A stretch of 64,000 nucleotides of DNA from an uncultured Oscillospiraceae bacterium (GCA_900539845.1 UQDP01000001.1:62001-126000), one strand, 5' to 3'. Positions 9,356 to 18,106 are shown, counted from the stretch's first letter. Notes: generated from the sequence alone by a model not told the origin. Numbers and translations are program-made.

Positions 9356-10540
9356 ATGAGCTACAGATTATCCGATAAATTTGCGAATTTGAAACCCTCC
9401 GCAGTAAGGGAAATACTGAAAGTCACCAATGAGCCGGGAATGATTGCTTTCGCCGGCGGATCGCCGGATACAGCAGCGTTTCCCTGCAAAGAGGTTGAGA
9501 AAATAACGGCGGAAATTTTGAGAGAGGACCCGGTATCCGCTCTTGTTTACGGCGTTTCCGAAGGGTATGAGCCGCTGCGTGAAACCGTAAAAAAGTGGCT
9601 GAAAAGGCGTGAAAACGTCGGCACCGATGATGATGTGGTCATTATAACTGCCGGCGGCACGCAGGTCATGGATATAACCACCAGAATTCTCGCCGCAGAG
9701 GGCGATACGGTTATCTGTGAAGAGCCGTCTTTTATAGGTTCCCTCAACTGCTTCCGTTCGCACGGCTGTAAGCTGGCAGGCGTACCTATTGATTCCGACG
9801 GAATGAATATGCAGGCGCTTGCAAGGGCCATACACGAAAATCCCGACGCAAAATTTATATATACGATCCCGAATTTTCAAAATCCGGGCGGCACAACCAT
9901 GAGCCTTGAAAAACGCAGGGAGATGTACCGCCTTGCCCTTGAGAATGATCTTGTCATTCTTGAGGATAACCCATACGGAAATCTCCGAGTTACAGGCGAG
10001 GATATACCTCCCATAAAGAGTCTTGATACGGAGGGTATCGTCTTTTACGCAGGCTCGTTTTCCAAGATACTCGCACCCGGCATCAGAGTGGCATATGCAG
10101 TTATACCGAAAAAAGCGGCTGCCGCTTTCACCATCGGAAAACAGGTTTCCGATGTGCATACCGGCGTGCTCAATCAGATGATCGTTTCGCGCTGGTTTGA
10201 CGAATATGACGTTGACGGGCATATAGTAGATATAAGAAAGATATACAGGCGCAAGCTGAATCTTATGTGTGACTGCCTTGATAAATACTGCGTCGGTTTC
10301 ATAACCTATGTTCGCCCCGAAGGCGGGCTGTTCATCTGGGCAAAGCTGCCCGATGATGTGGATATGCTGAAATATGTGGGCGCACTGCTGGAAAGAAAAG
10401 TGGCTGTTGTGCCCGGCAGCGCGTTTATGACGGATGACACGGCTGCGTGCAGCTATATACGCCTGAATTTCTCCACGCCGAGTGATGATGATATTGTTAA
10501 AGGCGTTAAAATTATGGGCGAGGTTGCGCAGCTATTTTAG
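9356..10540 (+). CDS. PLP-dependent aminotransferase, class I/II
   Basis: This is a fold-type I aminotransferase of about 395 residues, resembling 2-aminoadipate/aromatic aminotransferases of the LysN/MocR-core type but without a helix-turn-helix domain. The PLP lysine lies in AGSFSKILAPGIRVAY. The IPNFQNPGG and EDNPYGNLR blocks typical of the group are present. A GTG at 9347 overlapping the previous stop is an alternative start; ATG 9356 has a weak GAAG site upstream. The amino donor and acceptor cannot be read from sequence. trpS follows after 36 bases. Confidence 0.82.
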   Translation: MSYRLSDKFANLKPSAVREILKVTNEPGMIAFAGGSPDTAAFPCKEVEKITAEILREDPVSALVYGVSEGYEPLRETVKKWLKRRENVGTDDDVVIITAGGTQVMDITTRILAAEGDTVICEEPSFIGSLNCFRSHGCKLAGVPIDSDGMNMQALARAIHENPDAKFIYTIPNFQNPGGTTMSLEKRREMYRLALENDLVILEDNPYGNLRVTGEDIPPIKSLDTEGIVFYAGSFSKILAPGIRVAYAVIPKKAAAAFTIGKQVSDVHTGVLNQMIVSRWFDEYDVDGHIVDIRKIYRRKLNLMCDCLDKYCVGFITYVRPEGGLFIWAKLPDDVDMLKYVGALLERKVAVVPGSAFMTDDTAACSYIRLNFSTPSDDDIVKGVKIMGEVAQLF

Positions 10541-10576
10541 GAATATACAAATTGTCAGGTTAAAGGATGGTTTAAT

Positions 10577-11590
10577 ATGTCAGAACAACAGGTTGCGGAA
10601 AAGAGAAAAAGAAGTTTATCGCTGATTCAGCCGACATCGATTCCGACTTTGGGCAATTATCTCGGCGCCATGCGAGGCTGGCCGGCGTTTCAGCAGGAGT
10701 TTGACACGATATACGGCGTAGCCGATCTCCATTCGATCACGGTAAGGCAGGAACCTCAAAAGCTCAGAAAGCAGACGAATGAGCTTTTCGCCATGCTTCT
10801 TGCGCTCGGGCTTGACCCTGAAAATGGAATCGTTTTCATTCAGTCACAGGTTCCGACGCATGCACAGCTTGCATGGATCCTGAACTGCTACACTCAGTTC
10901 GGCGAGCTTGCAAGGATGACTCAATTCAAAGATAAATCCGCCCAGCACAAGGATAATGTTAACGCCGGTCTTTTTACATATCCCTGCCTTATGGCAGCCG
11001 ATATCCTGCTGTATCAGGCGGATATCGTGCCTGTCGGCGCAGACCAGAAACAGCATCTCGAAATCACGCGCGATATTGCCGAGCGTTTTAACGGCATTTA
11101 CGGCAATGTGTTTACGGTGCCGGAGGCGTATATCCCGAAAACAGGCGCCGCAAGGGTCATGAGCCTTCAGGACCCTTCGCGCAAAATGAGCAAATCAGAT
11201 CCGAATCCCAAGGGCACTGTATATCTTACGGATGCGCCCGAGGTCATTATGAAGAAATTCAAGTCCGCTGTTACGGACAGTGATATGTGCGTGCGCTATG
11301 CCGAGGGCAAGGACGGTATCAATAACCTTATGACGATCTATTCCGCCGTTACGGGCGACAGCCTTGAAAAGATAGAGTCCGATTTCGCAGGCAAAGGCTA
11401 CGGCGATTTTAAAAAGGCAGTCGGCGAGGCTGTGGTTGCGGAGCTTGAGCCGATTCAAAGGAAATTCAATGAATTTTTAAATGACAGGCAATATCTTAAG
11501 GAATGTCAGGAAAAAGGCGCTGAAAAGGCGATGCGTATCTCTTCCCGCACTCTGGGTAAAGTCATGAAAAAGGTGGGCTTCCTGCTCTGA
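10577..11590 (+). CDS. trpS: Tryptophanyl-tRNA synthetase
   Basis: TrpS is a class I aminoacyl-tRNA synthetase charging tRNA-Trp. The 337-residue protein has the HIGH-equivalent PTLGNYLG (residues 23-30) and KMSKS at 203-207, plus a VGADQKQHLE block that fits the Trp pocket region. AAAGGATGG precedes the ATG. No T-box leader is present in the 36-base gap, so the gene must rely on the upstream operon promoter. A terminator follows. Confidence 0.95.
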   Translation: MSEQQVAEKRKRSLSLIQPTSIPTLGNYLGAMRGWPAFQQEFDTIYGVADLHSITVRQEPQKLRKQTNELFAMLLALGLDPENGIVFIQSQVPTHAQLAWILNCYTQFGELARMTQFKDKSAQHKDNVNAGLFTYPCLMAADILLYQADIVPVGADQKQHLEITRDIAERFNGIYGNVFTVPEAYIPKTGAARVMSLQDPSRKMSKSDPNPKGTVYLTDAPEVIMKKFKSAVTDSDMCVRYAEGKDGINNLMTIYSAVTGDSLEKIESDFAGKGYGDFKKAVGEAVVAELEPIQRKFNEFLNDRQYLKECQEKGAEKAMRISSRTLGKVMKKVGFLL

Positions 11591-11623
11591 TCAGGTTTCA
11601 AAGATATTCTGTTCATAAATATT

Positions 11624-11654
11624 AGGGGGCTTTTGCGGCTCCCTTTTATTTTTG
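11624..11654 (+). terminator. Rho-independent terminator after trpS
   Basis: AGGGGGC (11624-11630) pairs with GCTCCCT (11638-11644), including one G-T wobble. A T-rich run (TTTTATTTTT) follows immediately. Confidence 0.75.
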
Positions 11655-11683
11655 TTGATCGGATCATTTTATTCAGCTATAAT
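11655..11683 (+). promoter_or_regulatory. Promoter of the Gfo/Idh/MocA gene
   Basis: TTGATC (11655-11660) is separated by 17 bases from a perfect TATAAT (11678-11683). It lies directly after the trpS terminator and 31 bases before the ATG. Confidence 0.65.
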
Positions 11684-11714
11684 ATTCAGAACAGTATTTT
11701 GCAGGAGAAAAAAT

Positions 11715-12683
11715 ATGGATAAATTCAGATGGGCGTATGTAGGAAACGGCAATATTGCAGTTTCCACTGCGCAGGAAATATTGAAAGGCAATCATAAGAT
11801 CGTGTCCGTTTACGGCAGAAATGCCGAAAAAGCAGAGGCATTTGCGAAAAAATACGGAGCGCTCAGCTTTGAGGATCTAGAAAGCGCTGTAAACAGACCT
11901 GATATTGACGCCGTTTATATAGCAACACCGCATACCTCGCATGTTGACTATGCCGTTCGCGCTATGAAAGCCGGCAAGCCGGTTCTATGCGAAAAACCCG
12001 TGGGAGTAAGCGTGCGCGATGTTGATGTACTTATTAATACTGCTAAAAAAGAAAACATATACTTTTGCGAGGCGATGTGGACCTGGTTTTCGGATGTTGC
12101 GCTGACGGTTAAAAAATGGGTTCAAAGCGGCGAGATCGGAAGCGTCGGAAAAGTCGTGATTAACTATGCTTTTCCCGGAATACTTATGCCTAAGAATTCC
12201 CGTGTTCTTATGCCTGAAACGGCAGGCGGAGCACTGCTTGACATCGGAATCTATCCCATAACTTATTGCTATAACATTTTCGGATTTCCTAAGGATATCA
12301 TCTGCCGGGGCAGACTTAAAAACGGAATCGATATCAGTGAGACCGTTACCCTGAAGTATGACGGCTTTGACTGTGTGCTGAATATGTCATTATGCTCGCT
12401 TAAGGAAAACTGCTTTATGAAAGGCACGAAGGGTTCGGTAAGTCTGCCGTCCTTCTTTCATATGGCATCCAAGGCTGTGCTTAAAAATGAGAACGGCAGG
12501 CAGGTGTTTAAGGGCAGAACGGATTATCTGACGGAGTTTGACCGGGCGGCGCAGGAGATCAGAGCGGGCAGAAAAGAATCGGTTTACATACCGTTTGCGT
12601 CCACAAGAAACTGTATGCTGATCATAGATGAATGCCGCCGTCAGCTCGGTCTCGTTTACCCGTTTGAAAAACAGAACGTTTAA
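11715..12683 (+). CDS. Gfo/Idh/MocA-family NAD(P)-dependent oxidoreductase
   Basis: This is a 322-residue oxidoreductase of the glucose-fructose oxidoreductase/inositol dehydrogenase family. The N-terminal Rossmann segment starts AYVGNGNIA. The family hallmark CEKPVG (the EKP lysine) follows YIATPHTSHVDYA. Such enzymes oxidise or reduce sugars, inositols or related compounds with NAD(P); the substrate cannot be told. The start at 11715 has GCAGGAG upstream; the longer frame from 11652 would overlap the promoter. It is flanked by its own promoter and by the promoter of the next unit, so it is likely monocistronic. Confidence 0.88.
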   Translation: MDKFRWAYVGNGNIAVSTAQEILKGNHKIVSVYGRNAEKAEAFAKKYGALSFEDLESAVNRPDIDAVYIATPHTSHVDYAVRAMKAGKPVLCEKPVGVSVRDVDVLINTAKKENIYFCEAMWTWFSDVALTVKKWVQSGEIGSVGKVVINYAFPGILMPKNSRVLMPETAGGALLDIGIYPITYCYNIFGFPKDIICRGRLKNGIDISETVTLKYDGFDCVLNMSLCSLKENCFMKGTKGSVSLPSFFHMASKAVLKNENGRQVFKGRTDYLTEFDRAAQEIRAGRKESVYIPFASTRNCMLIIDECRRQLGLVYPFEKQNV

Positions 12684-12776
12684 AGATTGTGAATGTTTTA
12701 ACGTGTTTTATACTGATAGTTTTAATATTTATTAAATATAGCTAAAAGATAACTTTAATTTTGTAACTCTTTGTAA

Positions 12777-12806
12777 TTGACCGCATTGCTTTAATTGTGA
12801 TATAAT
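12777..12806 (+). promoter_or_regulatory. Strong promoter of the SCP2/aminotransferase/transketolase unit
   Basis: TTGACC (12777-12782), 18-base spacer, and TATAAT (12801-12806). A perfect AAAGGAGG ribosome binding site follows at 12828-12835. This is among the best promoter matches in the window. Confidence 0.8.
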
Positions 12807-12842
12807 TATTTTGTGTTATTTTGATTTAAAGGAGGAATTATT

Positions 12843-13607
12843 TTGAAGGAAGCAAAAGCAATGGCATATGTGAATATGTACGGCGTGCTTGCAACTCTTG
12901 AAAATCTCTGTGAGATAGACGATCAGGCAAAGGCAATTCTGGCCGGTCTGAAATCGCCCGTTTCACTTTGCTTTGAGGTTGCGGACGGACCGTGCGGCAC
13001 ATTCCATTTTTCAAAGAGCGGCTGTAAATTTACGGAGGGCTCCGCAGGCTGCACCTGCAAAATGAATTTCAGCTCACCCGAAAAATTCAACGCGCTTATA
13101 GATAATGCAAAGCCCGGCATGCCCACAAAGGGCGTTGTTCAGGTGCTCACATTCCTGCTTGGTCCTTTTACCAAGCTTACGGACAGACTGACCGAGCTGC
13201 TCAGACCGAGCGAGGAAAATCTGAAGAACAGGGCTTTTTTTGAGGAGTCAACTATACTTACATTTTATACGATTACCGGCGCGATATCGGCTCTTGCCAA
13301 CTCCGATTCCATTTCTATGTTTACCGCAAACAGCACGGTTGACGGCGTTGTTTCAATGGGCATAAAGGATAAATGCTATGCCGGGATCAAAATTAAAAAC
13401 CATCATTTCACAACGGTTAAGGAAAAACCTGAAAATCCAAGAGCGGTTATGGAATTTGCGGATATTGACCTTGCTTACGGTTTGTTCACCGGCACGGTCT
13501 CAACCATTGCGGAGCTTTGCAAGGGCAACATCTATATGTGCGGAATGATTTCCATGGTGGATAACCTCAACCGTATTCTGGACAGAGTTGCCGCTTATCT
13601 CGGCTGA
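12843..13607 (+). CDS. SCP2-like (sterol-carrier-type) lipid-binding-fold protein A
   Basis: This is a 254-residue protein without a signal peptide. Two segments resemble SCP2 sterol-binding modules. One is in the N-terminal half, ending around the KFNALIDN helix. The other is in the C-terminal 100 residues, with the beta-strand pattern followed by helices typical of the fold (AYGLFTGTVSTIAELCKGNIYMCGMISM). No catalytic motif is visible. The start is read as TTG 12843, placed 7 bases from AAAGGAGG; ATG 12861 is the alternative. It is the first gene of a five-gene unit whose last gene is a second protein of this type. SCP2 domains bind hydrophobic ligands, but ligand and role are unknown here. 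Confidence 0.68.
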   Translation: MKEAKAMAYVNMYGVLATLENLCEIDDQAKAILAGLKSPVSLCFEVADGPCGTFHFSKSGCKFTEGSAGCTCKMNFSSPEKFNALIDNAKPGMPTKGVVQVLTFLLGPFTKLTDRLTELLRPSEENLKNRAFFEESTILTFYTITGAISALANSDSISMFTANSTVDGVVSMGIKDKCYAGIKIKNHHFTTVKEKPENPRAVMEFADIDLAYGLFTGTVSTIAELCKGNIYMCGMISMVDNLNRILDRVAAYLG

Positions 13608-13625
13608 CAGGAGGATATTGTAATT

Positions 13626-14900
13626 ATGAGTAAATTTCCCGAATATAAACACGAAAAAAGCCAAGAGTGGTTCAATAGGGCGCTGGACGCCATCCCATCC
13701 GGCGTTTACGGACACCTCGGCCCGAGCGAGGGACTTTTCCTTCCGATCACAAAATGGCCGCTTATGAGCGATCATGCCAAGGGTACATATTTTTGGGATG
13801 TTGACGGCAATAAATATCTTGATTTTATGTGCGCTTACGGCCCGAATGTGCTCGGTTATTGTGATGATGATGTCGATGCGGCTGCAATAGAGCAGCTCAG
13901 ACGCGGGAACTGCACGACTTCTCCCTCTTATAAGATGGTAGAGTGCGCAGAGCTTCTTAAAGATACCGTTGCCTGCGCAGACTGGGCGTTCTTTATGAAA
14001 AACGGCTCAGACGCCACTACATTCTCTGTCATGTGTGCGCGCGCGCATACCGGCAAAAAGAAAATGATTTTCTTGAAAGGCTATTATCACGGAGATTTCC
14101 AGTGGGCGCAGAAGATAGACTATCCGGGCATCCTGCCGGAGGATGTTGCGAACAACATTATTATTCCGTGGTTTGATCTGGATGCGCTGCAGCAGGCATA
14201 TGACGAGTGCAGCGGCGATGTTGCCGGACTTATCGCACAGCCGTATGACCATGGTAATTTTAAAGATAATGAGTGTGCCACCAAGGATTACTGGCAGGCA
14301 GTTCGCCGATTCTGCGATGAGCATGGCATCGTGCTGATCTTTGATGATGTGCGCACCGGCTTCAGACTTGACCTCGCCGGCTCAGACCATTATTACGGAA
14401 TCAAAGCAGACCTTATCTGCTTCTGCAAAGCGCTTGCAAACGGCTACAATATGTCTGCTGTGTGCGGCGGCGAACATATGAAATCCACCGCGTCATCCGT
14501 TACATACACAGGCTCTTACTGGATGAGCGCCGAGCCTTTTGCCGCTTGTCTGGTGTGCATAAATAAGATGAAGAAGCTCGATGTTCCCAATATGTTCAGA
14601 AAGCTCGGAACAAAGCTTACACAGGGCTTTTCCGATGCTGCGGCGGAGCACGGTTTTAATCTTGTGGTCTCCGGCGAGCCAGCGCTGTTCTATCTCAGGA
14701 TCGCCAATGACGACAGTTTGATGCTCCATCAGGAATGGATCGCCGAATGTGTTTCAAGAGGACTTTTCCTTGCGTCACACCACAACCACTTCATCAATGC
14801 CGCGGTTACGGATGATGATATCAAACTCGCGGTTGATATTGCTGAGGATGCTTTCGGCGTTGTTGCCGCGAGACATCCCGAAATAGAGGGATTAAAATAA
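13626..14900 (+). CDS. Class III PLP aminotransferase (glutamate-1-semialdehyde aminomutase-like)
   Basis: This 424-residue protein belongs to the class III aminotransferase/GSA-aminomutase group. Visible PLP features are NGSDA at 126-130, YYHG at 153-156, the FDDVRTGF block (residues 239-246, with the pyridine-nitrogen aspartate near D240) and the Schiff-base lysine Lys268 in CKALANGY. It is not an obvious HemL: no heme genes are nearby and the lysine context differs from HemL. It probably transfers an amino group to a carbonyl of a sugar-like or aldehyde compound; since transketolase genes follow, a ketose or aldose product is a natural guess. It lies 18 bases after the SCP2-like gene, with AGGAGG upstream. 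Confidence 0.85.
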   Translation: MSKFPEYKHEKSQEWFNRALDAIPSGVYGHLGPSEGLFLPITKWPLMSDHAKGTYFWDVDGNKYLDFMCAYGPNVLGYCDDDVDAAAIEQLRRGNCTTSPSYKMVECAELLKDTVACADWAFFMKNGSDATTFSVMCARAHTGKKKMIFLKGYYHGDFQWAQKIDYPGILPEDVANNIIIPWFDLDALQQAYDECSGDVAGLIAQPYDHGNFKDNECATKDYWQAVRRFCDEHGIVLIFDDVRTGFRLDLAGSDHYYGIKADLICFCKALANGYNMSAVCGGEHMKSTASSVTYTGSYWMSAEPFAACLVCINKMKKLDVPNMFRKLGTKLTQGFSDAAAEHGFNLVVSGEPALFYLRIANDDSLMLHQEWIAECVSRGLFLASHHNHFINAAVTDDDIKLAVDIAEDAFGVVAARHPEIEGLK

Positions 14901-14924
14901 TCGCTTAATTAAGGAGGAAAATTT

Positions 14925-15818
14925 ATGCCAGCAAATTACAAGCCATTTGATAAAGAAGAATGGCTCCGCCTTGAAAAAAAGGCGGATGAACTCAGGCGTC
15001 TTACGGTTCAGACCACTGTCTGGGGCGGTTCGGGTCATATCGGCGGCGCCATGAGCGCTATGGACGCTATGACGATTCTTTATCACCGCTTTATGAAACT
15101 CGATGTCAACAATCCGGATATGCCGGATAGAGACAGATTCGTGCTCTCAAAGGGTCATGCGGCTGTCGGATACGGTCCTGTTATCTGTGATTACGGCTTT
15201 ATGGATGTTGAGGGTCTGCACAACTTTAATCTGACCGGCTCGCTCTTCGGTATGCACCTTGACTGCAATAAGATCAAGGGCGTGGACTGCTCCAGCGGAT
15301 CGCTCGGCCATGGTCTTTCACTGGCCTGCGGATTCGCGCTTGCGGGCAGAGTAAACGGTATAGACTATATGAACTATGTTCTCACGGGTGACGGCGAACT
15401 CAACGAAGGCTCAAACTGGGAGGCTGCAATGACCGCCGCGCAGTTCAAACTTTCAAATATCGTTGTGCTTGTTGACAACAACAAATGTATGATCGACGGC
15501 AGAGTGGACGATGAAATGAAAGTTGAGCCGCTCGATAAAAAATTCGATTCCTTCGGATTTATAGTTGAGCGCATAGACGGTCAGAATATGAAAGAACTCA
15601 ACTCGGCAATAGAAAACGCGATCAACAACCATAAAAACGGCGGAGATAAACCGTACGCTATTATTATGGATACGAAAAAGGGTGCAGGTATCGACTTTAT
15701 GGAGGACGACTATCATTGGCACTACGGCGCTCTTGACGATGATAAGACGAAACGGTGCTACGACAGTCTTGATAAATATTATGCATCTCGTGTGGCTCGT
15801 GCGGAAAAGGAGGCGTAA
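14925..15818 (+). CDS. Transketolase-like enzyme, N-terminal (ThDP-binding) subunit
   Basis: This 297-residue protein equals the N-terminal, diphosphate-binding half of transketolase. It has His38 in GHIGG, SKGH at 75-78 and the ThDP motif starting GDGE at 155 and ending DNN at 184-186. The C-terminal half is the next gene, 3 bases downstream. Split transketolases occur in many anaerobes and archaea. They may act in the pentose phosphate pathway or be dedicated to secondary pathways, such as the SqwG/SqwH sulfoglycolytic type. A strong AAGGAGG precedes the ATG. The setting next to an aminotransferase argues for a dedicated role, but this is inference. Confidence 0.9.
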   Translation: MPANYKPFDKEEWLRLEKKADELRRLTVQTTVWGGSGHIGGAMSAMDAMTILYHRFMKLDVNNPDMPDRDRFVLSKGHAAVGYGPVICDYGFMDVEGLHNFNLTGSLFGMHLDCNKIKGVDCSSGSLGHGLSLACGFALAGRVNGIDYMNYVLTGDGELNEGSNWEAAMTAAQFKLSNIVVLVDNNKCMIDGRVDDEMKVEPLDKKFDSFGFIVERIDGQNMKELNSAIENAINNHKNGGDKPYAIIMDTKKGAGIDFMEDDYHWHYGALDDDKTKRCYDSLDKYYASRVARAEKEA

Positions 15819-15821
15819 GCT

Positions 15822-16835
15822 ATGGCAAGCGGAATGACATATACAATGACGGAAACCACTCAGCTTTCCACGGCTGAGTACTATGGAAAAGCTCTCTGCG
15901 AGCTGGGTGAGGAGCACAAGGAAGTCGTTGCTCTTACGGCTGACCTTGCCAAGTCTACTAAGATCGGCATGTTCGGTGAAAAATTCCCGGACAGATTTTT
16001 CAATGTGGGCATAGCGGAGCAGAATATGTTCGGCGTTGCCGCGGGAATGGCAAAAAACGGGCTGATTCCTTTCGCCTCTACTTTTGCTATCTTTACCGCC
16101 GCGCGTTCGCTTGATCAGATCCATACGGATATCTGCTATCAGAATGTTCCTGTTAAAATCATAGCAACACACGCCGGCACATCATTCGGTCAGGCAGGTT
16201 CAACGCACCATTCACTCATTGATATGGCGTGTATGAGAAGTTTGCCGCATATGACGGTAATCTGCCCCTGCGACGGTGTTGAAACTTATCATGCCGTTAA
16301 AAAGGCTTATGAATATCCCGGTCCGGTCTATATCAGGATCAACCGCGGATTTGATCAGATCATTTATAAAAACATTGAGGACTGTGATTTTGAAGTCGGC
16401 AAGGCGAAGGTCATGAACGAAGGAACGGATATCACCGTTATCGCATGCGGTTCATGTGTTTATCAGGCTTTGCAGGCAGCTCAGATGGCAAACGCCGACG
16501 CAGGCATAAAAGTTCGCGTGCTCAATATGCACACGATCAAGCCGATAGACGAAGAGGCGGTTATGTCCGCCGTGATGGATACAAGAAGGATTATCACCGT
16601 TGAGGATCACACGGTGATGGGCGGTCTCGGCTCTGCTGTTGCCGATGTTGTTGCTAAGAGCGGTAAAGCCTGCGCGTTTAAAATGCTCGGTCATCAGGAC
16701 GCTTTTTCAACCATCGGTCTTCACGAGGATCTTATGTCCATCGCAAAGATAGACGCAAACGGTATAGCAGAAGCGATTGCCGAAGTAATGCATCAGGATT
16801 TTGAAGAGGATGACGCATGGGACGATGAGTTCTAA
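15822..16835 (+). CDS. Transketolase-like enzyme, C-terminal (pyrimidine-binding) subunit
   Basis: This 337-residue protein holds the PYR and C-terminal domains of transketolase. The catalytic cofactor-activating glutamate is Glu66 in GIAEQNMFG, followed by the conserved block with FAIFTAARSLDQIHTD. Later segments (HTIKPID, TVEDHTVMGGLGSAV) are typical for the family. It is separated by 3 bases from the N-terminal subunit, so the two should form one heteromeric enzyme. The C-terminus ends in an acidic run (residues about 327-336). Substrates cannot be read from sequence. Confidence 0.9.
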   Translation: MASGMTYTMTETTQLSTAEYYGKALCELGEEHKEVVALTADLAKSTKIGMFGEKFPDRFFNVGIAEQNMFGVAAGMAKNGLIPFASTFAIFTAARSLDQIHTDICYQNVPVKIIATHAGTSFGQAGSTHHSLIDMACMRSLPHMTVICPCDGVETYHAVKKAYEYPGPVYIRINRGFDQIIYKNIEDCDFEVGKAKVMNEGTDITVIACGSCVYQALQAAQMANADAGIKVRVLNMHTIKPIDEEAVMSAVMDTRRIITVEDHTVMGGLGSAVADVVAKSGKACAFKMLGHQDAFSTIGLHEDLMSIAKIDANGIAEAIAEVMHQDFEEDDAWDDEF

Positions 16836-16880
16836 ATCGGTTTTCTCTTTATAATCTTAATTTGAAAGGAATGTGTTATT

Positions 16881-17675
16881 ATGGCAAGCGATGTAACCCG
16901 CTATACAAATAAAGTATTTATGGCTGCCGCTCTACCGCTTATGAAAACGATAGCCACGGATGTGCCTGAGCTCGCCAAAAAGTTTGAGGGTGTTGACGCT
17001 GTTTATCAGGTTTCTGCCATGGTGAACGCGCAGGATAAGGAAGCCGTTCACTTCATTGTTGAAAACGGTGAATGGTCTTGTAAGCTCGGCGAGTATTTCG
17101 GGCAGAAGAAAATAGACGCGGAGCTTCAGTTTTCATCCATGGAAAAGATGAACGCCTTTATGAAAGGCGATATGTCTAAGCTTCCGAAGATGAAGATAAA
17201 ATCTTTGCCCAAATTTCTCAAATTTATGGCAGTGCTTCTCAAAATGAGCAGCCTTCTGGGCATTAAGGAACCGCCTGAGGATGATACGCTTTCACTTCTT
17301 TTGTGCAAGCTGTATTTCTATCTGCTTTCAAGCGGCATCAGCCAGCTCAATAAAATGGGTCATCCCGAAATCCATGACTGGACTTCAAAAAGCCCGGACC
17401 GAGTTTATCAGTGGGCAATTGAGAACCACCCGGAATGCACGGCATATCTGCGCATAAAGGCAGGAAAATCACGCGCGGGCAGGGGCGAGTACAAGCGTTC
17501 CAAGCCGTTCTTCTGCATGAAGTTCGATACGCCTCAGCATGCGCTTATGATTTTATTGGGCACGGGCGATATGCTCCAGATGGTAAAGGATAAGCAGCTG
17601 ATTATGGAAGGTGCGCCTGAATTCGGCGCTATGATCGGCGATTACATGATGGTCGTCGGCGACCTTGCAAAATAA
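16881..17675 (+). CDS. SCP2-like (sterol-carrier-type) lipid-binding-fold protein B
   Basis: This 264-residue protein has the general shape of the first gene of the unit. An SCP2-like N-terminal half (DAELQFSSMEKMNAFMKGD) and a second SCP2-like C-terminal part (KFDTPQHALMILLGTGD) flank a hydrophobic helical middle (LKFMAVLLKMSSLLG). There is no signal peptide. The two proteins are clearly diverged, so the relationship is by fold pattern rather than close identity. It is preceded by GAAAGGA and lies 45 bases after the transketolase subunit. Function is unknown; binding a hydrophobic substrate or product of the pathway is the simplest idea. Confidence 0.6.
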   Translation: MASDVTRYTNKVFMAAALPLMKTIATDVPELAKKFEGVDAVYQVSAMVNAQDKEAVHFIVENGEWSCKLGEYFGQKKIDAELQFSSMEKMNAFMKGDMSKLPKMKIKSLPKFLKFMAVLLKMSSLLGIKEPPEDDTLSLLLCKLYFYLLSSGISQLNKMGHPEIHDWTSKSPDRVYQWAIENHPECTAYLRIKAGKSRAGRGEYKRSKPFFCMKFDTPQHALMILLGTGDMLQMVKDKQLIMEGAPEFGAMIGDYMMVVGDLAK

Positions 17676-17691
17676 TGACTGAAAAAATAGA

Positions 17692-17728
17692 ATCGGCTGA
17701 ACAGATGTTCAGCCGATTTTATTTTTTG
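17692..17728. terminator. Bidirectional terminator between convergent genes
   Basis: A perfect 12-bp stem, AATCGGCTGAAC (17692-17703) and GTTCAGCCGATT (17708-17719), has a 4-base loop. TTTATTTTTT follows on the + strand, and an AAAAAATAG run precedes it, giving a T tract on the - strand. It can end both the five-gene unit and the opposing gene. Confidence 0.93.
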
Positions 17729-17745
17729 ACTGTTTATGATATACA

Positions 17746-18084
17746 CTATTTATCTATCCCTTCTTTTTTGACTCGTTTTACCATAAGAATAACAAGCAGA
17801 ATAATCCAGGCAGCCCACGCAAGCGCACAGCCTAAAACGGGAACCAGAAAGTCAATAACCGCACCGAGAATAAAGGGAATGGACATAAACATCATAAATT
17901 TACCGTATTCACGGCACATGGATTTTTCGTCGAACATCCGGCGTTCCGCAGCTCTTTTTGTATTATATCCTGCAAGAAAATCAGCTGCTTTCCCTTTTGA
18001 TCTGAAGAAAAACAGACCCAAAAGAAGCATAGAAACTGCCATCAGTATATCTATGGCAATAAGAATTATATTATCGCTATTCAT
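17746..18084 (-). CDS. DUF3784-like small membrane protein
   Basis: This 112-residue protein has an N-terminal membrane helix and two more hydrophobic spans in the C-terminal half. The central segment KGKAADFLAGYNT followed by a charged helix matches the DUF3784 pattern, a family of uncharacterised Firmicutes membrane proteins. The start is taken at the ATG at 18084 (reading leftward) because GGAGG lies just upstream; the longer frame to 18129 lacks a site. It probably follows the GNAT gene in one transcript. No function is known. Confidence 0.72.
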   Translation of the reverse strand: MNSDNIILIAIDILMAVSMLLLGLFFFRSKGKAADFLAGYNTKRAAERRMFDEKSMCREYGKFMMFMSIPFILGAVIDFLVPVLGCALAWAAWIILLVILMVKRVKKEGIDK

Positions 18085-18106
18085 TTTAAAACCTCCGTAA
18101 AACACA

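Noticed and set aside
10541..10576. T-box leader before trpS
   Set aside because: The gap is 36 bases, too short for a T-box. leuS likewise has no leader space.
13626..14900. Glutamate-1-semialdehyde aminomutase (hemL) for heme synthesis
   Set aside because: Related only at the family level; no hem genes nearby and the lysine context differs from HemL.
14925..16835. Split transketolase as part of the sulfoquinovose sulfo-TK pathway (SqwG/SqwH)
   Set aside because: No neighbouring isomerase, sulfoacetaldehyde dehydrogenase/reductase or transporter of that pathway is present; the neighbours are SCP2-like proteins and an aminotransferase.
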